Positions 33,287 through 40,594 of a DNA stretch of 64,000 nt are shown piece after piece. This DNA comes from Clostridia bacterium (lineage in GTDB: Bacteria; Bacillota; Clostridia; Oscillospirales; Acutalibacteraceae). Position numbers and translations under genes: made by a program. The first letter of the stretch is position 1. Every line of letters begins with the position of its first letter. The stretch spans positions 1 through 64,000 of the forward strand of contig JAFQQM010000009.1 in NCBI GenBank assembly GCA_017410585.1, given 5' to 3'. The notes under the pieces are model-generated. The model saw nothing but the letters and a program-made list of their open reading frames with translations, did no database searches and was not told the origin of the DNA.

Positions 33287-34538
33287 GTCTTACCTCCACT
33301 TCTTTTACAAGTTCTGCGTAAGGAATGCGCTTATTTCCTCGGAAAACATACACGTTTTCTGCATCCCCCGTATCCTCTACATAGCGGCGGAGAATGACCG
33401 ATGCATATTTTTCATCAAGCTCCATCGTATAGCAGATGCGGTTTGTTGCCTCGCACGCCATAAGAGTAGAACCCGAACCACCAAAGGTGTCAATAATAAT
33501 GGCATTCTCCTGCGAGGAGTTGCGGATCGGATACGAAAGCAAATCAAGCGGTTTGCTTGTGGGGTGATTTTCGTTTCTCTTGGGCTTGTTGAAGTTCCAA
33601 ATCGTGGTTTGCTTGCGGTCGGAGTACCATCTATGCTTACCGTTTTTAAGGAAGCCGTAAAGCACGGGTTCGTGCTGCCACTGATAGTCCGAGCGCCCAA
33701 GGACAAGACTATTTTTAGCCCAAATGCATACTCCCGCGAGATGGAAACCCGCATCAATGAAAGCTTTGCGGAAGGTAAGTCCCTCGGTGTCTGCGTGGAA
33801 TACGTAAGCGGCACCACCGCTTTCTGTATGCGCCACCATATTTGCGAAGGACTTATAAAGGAAATTGTAAAACTCCTCGTCCTTCATACTGTCATTTTTA
33901 ATGGTAAGTCCGCTTGTGCTTTTGAAGGATACGCCGTAGGGAGGGTCTGTCACGATAAGGTTAGCTCGTTTGCCGTCCATAAGGGTGGCAACATCATCTT
34001 CGTTTGTAGCATCGCCGCAAACAAGTCTGTGTCTGCCAACAACCCACACATCACCTTTCTCCACGAAGGCGGCTTTTTCAAGGGCGGCAGTGAGGTCGTA
34101 GTCATCATCTTCCACATCGGTTTTATCACTGCCGAAAAGGTCAGAGATTTCATCCTCTCCGAAACCCGTGAGGGAGATATCAAAAGCCTCGGCTTGCAAT
34201 GCCTCAATCTCCACTCTCAAGATTTCTTCATCCCACCCTGCGTCAAGTGCCATGCGGTTATCCGCAATTATGTAGGCTTTCTTTTGCGCCTCGGTAAGAT
34301 GGTCAACAAATACGCAAGGCACCTCGTTGATACCTTCCTCTCTTGCTGCCATTACACGGCCGTGTCCCGCGATAATACCATAGTCGCGCCCAATAATAAC
34401 GGGATTGATAAAACCGAACTCACGAAGGCTTGAACGGAGCTTGTTGATTTGCTCTTTGGAGTGGGTTCTTGCGTTGTTTACGTAAGGGATGAGCTTATCA
34501 ATGCTGACAAGCTGCATATCAGTTGTCGTTTTGCTCAT
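33273..34538 (-). CDS. ParB-domain fused to N4/N6-type DNA methyltransferase
   Basis: 421 residues from ATG 34536-34538, which overlaps the metK stop as ATGA. Residues 8-100 are a ParB-like domain with IIAGHGRVMAARE. The C-terminal methyltransferase has DPPY (198-201) before FGGSG (352-356), the beta-class order for N6-adenine or N4-cytosine enzymes. Such fusions are common in Firmicutes phages. It would use SAM from the MetK encoded just upstream. The target site is unknown. Confidence 0.9.
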   Translation of the reverse strand: MSKTTTDMQLVSIDKLIPYVNNARTHSKEQINKLRSSLREFGFINPVIIGRDYGIIAGHGRVMAAREEGINEVPCVFVDHLTEAQKKAYIIADNRMALDAGWDEEILRVEIEALQAEAFDISLTGFGEDEISDLFGSDKTDVEDDDYDLTAALEKAAFVEKGDVWVVGRHRLVCGDATNEDDVATLMDGKRANLIVTDPPYGVSFKSTSGLTIKNDSMKDEEFYNFLYKSFANMVAHTESGGAAYVFHADTEGLTFRKAFIDAGFHLAGVCIWAKNSLVLGRSDYQWQHEPVLYGFLKNGKHRWYSDRKQTTIWNFNKPKRNENHPTSKPLDLLSYPIRNSSQENAIIIDTFGGSGSTLMACEATNRICYTMELDEKYASVILRRYVEDTGDAENVYVFRGNKRIPYAELVKEVEVRHAES

Positions 34539-35572
34539 ATGATTGCCTCCCGATAATGGCAACCCTCCGCCAAGGTTTCATAGTTGCGGTCGTAGAGGTT
34601 GAGCTTTTCGATGATGCCGAGTGGGGTCAAATCGTAGGTGGAACGGATTTCGTCAGCAAGGTCAAGTCCTTTATCGTTCTTTACAACAATAGAAACGGGT
34701 TCTGCAATGCCAATGGCGTAGCCAAGCTGAATCTCGCACCACTTAAGGTCGTGAAGGTCAAGCATCTTGCAAGCAAGGTGGCGTGCCATATAAGAAGCAC
34801 TGCGGTCAACCTTTGTGGGGTCTTTGCCACTGAATGCGCCACCACCTACGGCACAATATCCGCCGTACTGGTCGCACACGATTTTTCTGCCCGTAAGACC
34901 ACAGTCTGCCGTGGGACCGCCTAGTGTCCAAGAACCCGAAGGATTGATGATAAGCTCGGGAAGCGCGTGGTCTCCAAAGATTTTTTGAATAATAGCCGTA
35001 ACCGCTGTCTTTACGTCAACGAGTGCGGACATATCCTTATGGCATACCGAAACAACAATGCTCTTAACGGAATCCAAGGTAGGCTCCGCGTCGAGGTCAA
35101 CCGTCACCTGTGTTTTCGCATCCCCCTTGAAGTGGCTATTTGCGTTAGTGGCGATATCGTTTTCAATAGCCGCTATAATTTTATTTGCGAGGTCGAAGCC
35201 GAAGGGCAACTTACTCTCGGTCTCATTTGTCGCATAGCCGAACATAATGCCTTGGTCTCCCGCACCGATTTTAGTATCGGAGGTGACCGCCTCATTAATT
35301 TCATTCGACTGTTTGCCGATAAGATTGATAACCGAATCCACGGTGTAGCCGAGCTTGGCGGCAACCCTACGGACGATTTCAACGTAATCAACAGTTGCGT
35401 TCGTGGTAATTTCACCGCCGAGAACCACGGTGTTGTCCTTTACCATTGTTTCAATGCCGCAGTGACTGTTTCTGTCTTGCGACAAACACTCGGTAAGGAT
35501 AGCATCAGAAATTTGGTCGGCAAATTTATCGGGATGATATTTACTGATTTGCTCTGTGGAAAATAATCTCAT
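34535..35572 (-). CDS. metK: Phage-encoded methionine adenosyltransferase (SAM synthetase)
   Basis: 345 residues. Conserved MAT motifs: KYHPDKFADQISDAI (the GHPDK region), GAGDQGIMFGYA, and GGGAFSGKDPTKVDRSASYMAR. It makes SAM from methionine and ATP. It is about 45 residues shorter than typical bacterial MetK. ATG 35570-35572 has AAGGAG upstream. It lies between small terminase and two DNA methyltransferases, with start-stop overlap, so it probably supplies SAM locally for heavy phage DNA methylation. That role is inference from context. Confidence 0.92.
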   Translation of the reverse strand: MRLFSTEQISKYHPDKFADQISDAILTECLSQDRNSHCGIETMVKDNTVVLGGEITTNATVDYVEIVRRVAAKLGYTVDSVINLIGKQSNEINEAVTSDTKIGAGDQGIMFGYATNETESKLPFGFDLANKIIAAIENDIATNANSHFKGDAKTQVTVDLDAEPTLDSVKSIVVSVCHKDMSALVDVKTAVTAIIQKIFGDHALPELIINPSGSWTLGGPTADCGLTGRKIVCDQYGGYCAVGGGAFSGKDPTKVDRSASYMARHLACKMLDLHDLKWCEIQLGYAIGIAEPVSIVVKNDKGLDLADEIRSTYDLTPLGIIEKLNLYDRNYETLAEGCHYREAII

Positions 35573-35574
35573 TT

Positions 35575-36114
35575 TTAAACTCCTTTTCTTGAACGAAGTA
35601 ATCTTTCCATCACGTCATCGTGGGGCGTTGCGCCATCGTACTCGATAGAGCAATTTTCTTTGACGATCTGGAAAATGGAGAACCAAGTGGCATTCACTTG
35701 TTTCATATAATCGCGGCTCATAGCAACATAGGGGCTTGCGATTGCATTGCCCGTGGTTGGGTGCTTGGCAAGGAAGCCGAACTCGGAAATTGCCTCTTCG
35801 CACTGAATCCAACGGGAAACAGACATCGCATACTGTTCTATGAGCTGCGTGTTGACGAGTTTTTCACAACCACGGGCTCTGAGCCACTTGTATGTGGTAA
35901 TGAAAACCTCTTCGGCGCATAAATTCTTGCCATTTTTCTGCGTTGCTTTGAGATAGTCTTTGACGGGAGGAACATCCACCCCTTCAAATTCCGCAGGTTC
36001 GGGTAAAATCATAGCGCCTTCGAGCTTGCCTTCATTGATTTTATCAATGAGCGCCTTCTTTTTTGGTCCAGTTCCGGGGCGCGCTCCACCTCGGTTTGTG
36101 CCGTCTTTAGCCAT
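35575..36114 (-). CDS. Terminase small subunit, P27 family
   Basis: 179 residues. A basic Gly/Arg-rich start (NRGGARPGTGPKKKALIDK) then helices with QYAMSVSRWIQCEE and GNAIASPYVAMSRDY, the P27-type pattern. It recognises the packaging site. It sits next to an HNH nuclease, as in HK97-like phages, but is about 6.6 kb from the large terminase, with metK and the methyltransferases between. ATG 36112-36114 has a good ribosome site. Confidence 0.88.
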   Translation of the reverse strand: MAKDGTNRGGARPGTGPKKKALIDKINEGKLEGAMILPEPAEFEGVDVPPVKDYLKATQKNGKNLCAEEVFITTYKWLRARGCEKLVNTQLIEQYAMSVSRWIQCEEAISEFGFLAKHPTTGNAIASPYVAMSRDYMKQVNATWFSIFQIVKENCSIEYDGATPHDDVMERLLRSRKGV

Positions 36115-36237
36115 ATTTCTTACTCCTTTTTTGCAATTTTTGAGGCTTGAGGGTTAATACCCCGTTTGAATAGCAAAAAATGCACACGCCAGCCCCAGCC
36201 CGTTGCCCTGATTTAGGTCCCGGAGATTGCGACCGCC
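36115..36237. other. Noncoding gap between small terminase and HNH genes, possible cos region
   Basis: About 120 bases without a gene. GC-rich blocks occur near 36190-36240 in an otherwise AT-rich stretch. In HNH-terminase phages the cos site often lies here. No cleavage site can be assigned from sequence alone. Confidence 0.3.
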
Positions 36238-36600
36238 CTACCGGGTGTTGTTCCAACGGTCACCACGCTCTGCATGAATACGTGCGTGACAGGATTTACA
36301 AAGAGAAATAAGATTTGCTCGGTTATGCGTTCCACCTTCCGCGAGAGGGACTTTGTGATGCACCTCTTCGGTCGGCACAAGCAGTCCGTTTTCAAGACAC
36401 TTCTCACAGAGTGGATGTGCCTCGACATAGCTATCTCGGATTCTTTTCCAAGCTCTGCCGTATCTACGGCGTACAGCAGGGTCTCTGTCGTACTTCTCGT
36501 AGCGTTTGGCTTCCTCTTTTGCGTGTTCCTCGCAGAACCTTCCGTCCGTCAGCTTGGGGCAATCGGGGAAAGAGCAAGGTCGCTTTGGTTTCCTTGGCAC
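36238..36600 (-). CDS. HNH endonuclease
   Basis: 120 residues from GTG 36598-36600 with AGGAGG eight bases upstream. HNH core: EEVHHKVPLAEGGTHNRANLISLCKSCHARIH (about 75-107), with zinc-binding cysteine pairs near 10-20 and 61-64. Phage HNH proteins of this type work with terminase in cos cleavage and packaging. It is placed just before the small terminase, consistent with that. Confidence 0.9.
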   Translation of the reverse strand: MPRKPKRPCSFPDCPKLTDGRFCEEHAKEEAKRYEKYDRDPAVRRRYGRAWKRIRDSYVEAHPLCEKCLENGLLVPTEEVHHKVPLAEGGTHNRANLISLCKSCHARIHAERGDRWNNTR

Positions 36601-36624
36601 TCTAACACCTCCTTTTGGGTATAA

Positions 36625-36660
36625 AGAAAGCCACTCACGGCAAAGGTCGTGAATGGCTTG
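36625..36660 (-). terminator. Hairpin before the HNH gene
   Basis: An inverted repeat (GCCACTCACG with CGTGAATGGC, 36630-36658) in the leader of the HNH gene, with a moderately T-rich tail on the minus strand. It may be a terminator or a leader attenuator. A TATAAT-like hexamer at 36677-36682 without a clear -35 lies upstream. Confidence 0.5.
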
Positions 36661-36742
36661 CGTTTATTCTTTTGCAATTATAGTATATCATAAGTGCAAG
36701 AGTGTCATCTCTGTTCAAATCTGTTCATTTCTGCCATTTTGC

Positions 36743-36776
36743 AAAAAATATTGCCCATCCGAAGATAGGCAATATA
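36743..36776 (-). terminator. Terminator after the AAA/DUF4143 gene
   Basis: ATATTGCC (36748-36755) pairs with GGCAATAT (36768-36775) and TTTTTT follows on the minus strand. It closes the ATPase gene and supports its being a separate transcription unit. Confidence 0.8.
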
Positions 36777-36819
36777 GTTTATACTGAATTTGATTTCAGT
36801 GAATTTGAATTCAGTGTTT

Positions 36820-38109
36820 TTAATTTTTAAGCGCAGTAATAGGCACAACGTACACTCCATCGGGTCTTTGATATGCTGCATTAGACAAACCGCATATTAC
36901 GCACATAATTTTAGGTGCTTTACCTCCATTGTCTACTATATCTTTGCATACACTTATAAGGTTTTCTGCTCCTTCATCAATTTTCTTTGCGCCAAGCTTA
37001 ATCTCGAATGCGCACCATTCGCCATCTTCAAGCTCAATAACTGCGTCAATTTCGTTATTTTTATAATCTTGATAATGGAATATTTTTGCGCCGAAGGACT
37101 CTGCATAAATAGCAAGGTCTCTTTCCACCATTGCTTCAAATAAGAAGCCAAAGGTATTCAAGTCCGCAAGAAGTTTATCTGCGGTAATATTCAACAATGC
37201 ACACGCCATTGCTGGGTCGGAGAAATGTCTCTTTTCAGCTTGCTTTACTCGAAGCGATGAACGAAGGTTGGGAGAGAACGGCAATTGATTGTTAAACAAG
37301 AACAATCGATTGAGTGCCTCCAGATATTTTGCAATAGTATTTCTACTCATAGATTCGCTATCTTGTTCAATAATATCTTTGAGTAAAGCGGAATCCGATG
37401 CGGTCGTGGACTCATTTCTTGCAAGTGAGCGAAGAAGTAATTGTGCCTTGTGTTTATTATATTCGACACCATCATCGAGATTATTCAAATCCTCATCAAT
37501 AACGGTTTCCATATATGCTCGTGGCATCAAATGTGCTTTTTTATCATTGACAGTGATATTTTCAGGCCAACCACCGCGAACAATGATACTTGCTATTCTT
37601 TCAAGTTCCACCTCTTCTAACATTTGCATAGTGAGATTACCATTGCACAATTCTTCAAGGCTAACCTTACCAGAGGAATCCCCCGACTCATACAAGGACA
37701 TCGTTCTCATCCTGAGTCTTACAATTCTGCCAGCACCGCTATGCATAATGCCTTTTGTTTTAGGTGTCGATGAGCCCGTTAAAATGATTTGACCTTTTTG
37801 ATGACGTCTATCCACCTCTGCGCGAGTTGCATCCCAAATAGCGGGGACTTCTTGCCATTCGTCAATCAATCTTGGAGTTTCACCTTGTAAAATCAACGAT
37901 GGATTTAATTCGGCAAGTTGTCTGTTGGAGAAGTTGTTTGCGGGGTCACCCACTAAAAACTCACTATTGGAGTGGTAAGCCGATGTCCACGTTTTACCAC
38001 ACCATTTCGGTCCCTCGATACAGATTGCGCCACTTACCTCTAAATATGTTTCTATGGTTTTGTCGATAATTCTTCTTCGGTATTCTTTTTTATCAACTAA
38101 TACACTCAT
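36820..38109 (-). CDS. AAA ATPase with DUF4143 nuclease-like domain
   Basis: 429 residues from ATG 38107-38109 (TTTGGAGG upstream). N-terminal ATPase: IEGPKWCGKTWTS (Walker A), RLIDEWQEVP (Walker B like) and ILTGSSTP. C-terminal DUF4143: FEAMVERDLAIYAES, then QDYKNNEIDAVIELEDGEWCAFEIKL, a PD-(D/E)XK-like arrangement (D, E-x-K). These proteins are frequent in bacterial accessory regions but their role is unclear. It has its own consensus promoter and terminator, so it is a moron-type gene rather than part of the replication operon. Confidence 0.88.
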   Translation of the reverse strand: MSVLVDKKEYRRRIIDKTIETYLEVSGAICIEGPKWCGKTWTSAYHSNSEFLVGDPANNFSNRQLAELNPSLILQGETPRLIDEWQEVPAIWDATRAEVDRRHQKGQIILTGSSTPKTKGIMHSGAGRIVRLRMRTMSLYESGDSSGKVSLEELCNGNLTMQMLEEVELERIASIIVRGGWPENITVNDKKAHLMPRAYMETVIDEDLNNLDDGVEYNKHKAQLLLRSLARNESTTASDSALLKDIIEQDSESMSRNTIAKYLEALNRLFLFNNQLPFSPNLRSSLRVKQAEKRHFSDPAMACALLNITADKLLADLNTFGFLFEAMVERDLAIYAESFGAKIFHYQDYKNNEIDAVIELEDGEWCAFEIKLGAKKIDEGAENLISVCKDIVDNGGKAPKIMCVICGLSNAAYQRPDGVYVVPITALKN

Positions 38110-38134
38110 ATCGCACCTCCAAACTTTTTTTACT

Positions 38135-38163
38135 ATTATAGCAGATTGAGCAGTATTTGTCAA
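38135..38163 (-). promoter_or_regulatory. Consensus sigma-A promoter of the AAA/DUF4143 gene
   Basis: Minus strand: -35 TTGACA (38158-38163), 17-base spacer, -10 TATAAT (38135-38140), all consensus. It suggests strong transcription in the lysogen unless repressed through the adjacent repeats. Confidence 0.88.
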
Positions 38164-38229
38164 TACAAGTGAGCAACTTTTTGGAAAATAAGTGAGCAGT
38201 TTTTTCGACAAAAAAGTGAGCAACTTTTT
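38144..38229. repeat. Array of 16-bp direct repeats with 23-24 bp period
   Basis: Three near-identical units of AAGTGAGCAACTTTTT start at 38167, 38190 and 38214; a fourth, degenerate unit starts at 38144, inside the promoter spacer. Spacing is 23, 23 and 24 bases. The last copy touches the stop of the DUF1492 gene. This layout fits a regulator binding in register on one helix face. Confidence 0.85.
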
Positions 38230-38638
38230 ATGCGGGAACAACAACGTGCGTAAGACCGCTTTTATAAAACCTACGCACAGAGCTTACGGAGAGGTGAAGC
38301 TCCAAAGCAATCTCGTCCCAAGTCAAGTTTTGGATGTAGCGGTAAAGCAACACGAAGCGTTCATCCACATCGGGAACTTGCTCGATCACCGCTTGGATTT
38401 CATCCTTCAGTGCATTAAGCCTTGCAAGCTCCTCATTGATTTTCGCTTCCTTTTCCCATATCTTCTCAAGTGCCCTCACAAAGGGAGCTTCAAAATTACG
38501 GGAGCCTTCGACCTTTTCACCCCACGAGGGAGAACCGATACTACACGAAAGTTCTCGAAGCTCCTCAAGGGATGCAAGGTCGTATTTGATTTTTCTGTTG
38601 AGGTAGTACACTTGGTTTAAGTATTCATGCGCAGTCAT
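38228..38638 (-). CDS. Sigma-like regulator, DUF1492-like
   Basis: 136 residues. A coiled-coil first half (LNRKIKYDLASLEELREL) and a C-terminal helix-turn-helix of region 4 type (LTWDEIALELHLSVSSVRRFYKSGL, about 105-130). This matches DUF1492/ArpU-type proteins of Firmicutes phages, which are thought to activate late genes. It is last in the early operon, just before late-type genes, in keeping with a switch role. Its start overlaps the previous gene by 14 bases. Confidence 0.78.
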   Translation of the reverse strand: MTAHEYLNQVYYLNRKIKYDLASLEELRELSCSIGSPSWGEKVEGSRNFEAPFVRALEKIWEKEAKINEELARLNALKDEIQAVIEQVPDVDERFVLLYRYIQNLTWDEIALELHLSVSSVRRFYKSGLTHVVVPA

Positions 38639-38849
38639 TAATCTCCCTCCGAATTTTTCTCATAAGCATCTCGGCATCTACCGAGGTAAGTGTTCTATAC
38701 CACTCCGACCGAAAGAACTCCTCCACCTCTGCTATCATAGCTTTGGCAGGTTCATAGAGGGGATAATGCTTAAGGGTCTTGAGTGCTTTGCGATAATCCT
38801 TTGCAGCCTGAATCACGATTGCGTTTGCGAGTTCCGTATAAAAATCCAT
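38625..38849 (-). CDS. Small helical phage protein
   Basis: 74 residues, starting MDFYTELANAIVIQAAKDYR, helical, no motif recognised. It lies between the SNF2 helicase gene and the DUF1492-like gene in the early operon. ATG 38847-38849 has GGTAAG upstream. Function unknown. Confidence 0.6.
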   Translation of the reverse strand: MDFYTELANAIVIQAAKDYRKALKTLKHYPLYEPAKAMIAEVEEFFRSEWYRTLTSVDAEMLMRKIRREINDCA

Positions 38850-38854
38850 AATGC

Positions 38855-40201
38855 TTACCTCCCAAGCTCTGCCTTGACCGCGTCAATCAAGGAATTTTGT
38901 GTTTTTTCTTTCTTTTCGAGTGCTTTTAATACGCGCTCGTCAATAGTGCCTTTGGTTACGATGTGATGAATAATCACTGTATTTTTCTGTCCTTGGCGAT
39001 AAAGTCTGGCATTGGTCTGCTGATAAAGCTCCAAGCTCCACGTAAGCCCAAACCATATCAAGGTTGAACCACCCGTTTGCAAGTTCAATCCGTGACCCGC
39101 AGATGCAGGGTGAATCACACCAACCTCAATCTCCCCACGATTCCAAGCACGAATGTCCGCATCCGTTTTAATCTCTCGCACAAACGGGAACTTCGCTTTT
39201 ATACGCGCAAGGTCGTGCTTGAACCAATACGCCACAAGGACGGGTTTGCCGTTTGCGCTCTCGATTAAGTCCTCAAGGGCATTCAGCTTTTCATCGTGTA
39301 TGTGGTGAACGCTCTGTTCCTCTCCGTAGACAGCTCCGTTTGCCATCTGCAAGAGCTTATTTGAGAGGGATGCTGCGTTTACGGCATCGATTTCGTTATC
39401 ACCAAGGCTGACAACCATATCGTCGCAAAGGTTATCGTAGAGGTCTTTTTCCTTTTCTCCCATATCCACTACCACCATGTTCATCACAAGGCTCGGCAGT
39501 TTCAGATAGTCCGCAGCACGCATCGAAATTGTGATGTCATCGATTTTATCGTAGATTCGCTCTTCGGCACCGGGAAGAGGTTTGTAGGAGAACACCACTT
39601 GAGCATTCCGCTTGTCGGGGGTAAAGTAAGCTAGACGGTATCTCGTTATGTATCTTCCGAGCCTCTCCCCAAGGTCAAGCAGACGGAACTCCGCCCACAA
39701 GTCCATAAGACCGTTTGATGAAGGAGTGCCTGTCAGCCCTACCACCCTTGTTATCTGCGGTCGCACTTTCAGCAGAGCTTTGAACCGCTTTGCCTTAAAT
39801 GACTTAAAGGAAGAAAGTTCATCGATAACAAGCATATCGTAATCAAACGGGACACCGCTTTTTTCAATAAGCCACTCCACGTTCTCTCTGTTGATAATCG
39901 TGATGTCCGCCTTTGCTTTCAAGGCAGCGAGCCTTTCCGCTACACTTCCGATTGCTACTGCATAGGTAAGTCCCGCGAGATGCTCCCACTTTGTTATTTC
40001 TTCAGGCCAAGTCGTTTTGCCTACACGAAGGGGTGCGACTACAAGCACACGGTTGACTTCACCACGCGCCATAAGATTTTTTATTGCGGTAAGGGTAATG
40101 ACGCTTTTGCCAAGACCACATTCAAGGAATACTGCGGACTCTTCGTTATCCTCGATAAAGCGGGTCGCATATTCCTGATATTCATGAGCTTTGTATTTCA
40201 T
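38855..40201 (-). CDS. SNF2-type DNA helicase/translocase
   Basis: 448 residues. Walker A ECGLGKS (27-33), DELS in place of DEAH (126-129), LTGTPSSNG near 155, and the motif VI QTNARLYRQGQ (about 415). It is a compact phage-type SNF2 helicase used in replication, following a VRR-NUC gene that overlaps it by 20 bases. ATG 40199-40201 has AGGAG upstream. Confidence 0.9.
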   Translation of the reverse strand: MKYKAHEYQEYATRFIEDNEESAVFLECGLGKSVITLTAIKNLMARGEVNRVLVVAPLRVGKTTWPEEITKWEHLAGLTYAVAIGSVAERLAALKAKADITIINRENVEWLIEKSGVPFDYDMLVIDELSSFKSFKAKRFKALLKVRPQITRVVGLTGTPSSNGLMDLWAEFRLLDLGERLGRYITRYRLAYFTPDKRNAQVVFSYKPLPGAEERIYDKIDDITISMRAADYLKLPSLVMNMVVVDMGEKEKDLYDNLCDDMVVSLGDNEIDAVNAASLSNKLLQMANGAVYGEEQSVHHIHDEKLNALEDLIESANGKPVLVAYWFKHDLARIKAKFPFVREIKTDADIRAWNRGEIEVGVIHPASAGHGLNLQTGGSTLIWFGLTWSLELYQQTNARLYRQGQKNTVIIHHIVTKGTIDERVLKALEKKEKTQNSLIDAVKAELGR

Positions 40202-40463
40202 TGAGAATTACTCCTATCTTTTCTGTATTATCCAAGCAGTAAACCTTAAAGCCTAGAGCCTCAAGCTGTCGTTTCCTTCGTTTCTGCAGCGGTCGCATTT
40301 TTTCTCCCGTTGCTTTGGTTTCCACGAATGCGACTTGTCCTCCCGGTAAGAGAACAATCCTATCAGGCACACCCGCGAAAGAAGGTGACACGAACTTTAC
40401 GCATAAACCTCCACGGCTTACAACTGCTTTTTTCAGTTTGCTTTCTATTGTCTTTTCGTCCAT
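40182..40463 (-). CDS. VRR-NUC domain nuclease
   Basis: 93 residues: GGLCVKFVSPSFAGVPDRIVLL, then QVAFVETKATGEKMRPLQKRR. The PD..ExK core and the small size match phage VRR-NUC proteins, possibly Holliday junction or flap nucleases. It sits between primase and SNF2 helicase genes as in many Firmicutes phages. A gap of 131 bases without recognisable features precedes it. Confidence 0.9.
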   Translation of the reverse strand: MDEKTIESKLKKAVVSRGGLCVKFVSPSFAGVPDRIVLLPGGQVAFVETKATGEKMRPLQKRRKRQLEALGFKVYCLDNTEKIGVILNEIQSS

Positions 40464-40594
40464 ACATCCACCTCAATTTGAAGGCGGTGGAGGATGGTGG
40501 AACATAAATTCAAAACTTTTTATAACTTCTTCCTTTTAAGATGTCATAAGTAAATTTACATATTTATCTTCCTCCATCTTCCACCCTCCCGTTT

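Noticed and set aside
33159..34433. Long plus-strand open frame opposite the methyltransferase genes
   Set aside because: The minus-strand product has clear DPPY and ParB motifs; the plus-strand frame shows no domain or ribosome site.
38144..38229. Direct repeat array considered as CRISPR or replication iterons
   Set aside because: Units are 16 bases with 7-8 base gaps and overlap a promoter; there is no spacer of useful length and no replication initiator gene next to it.
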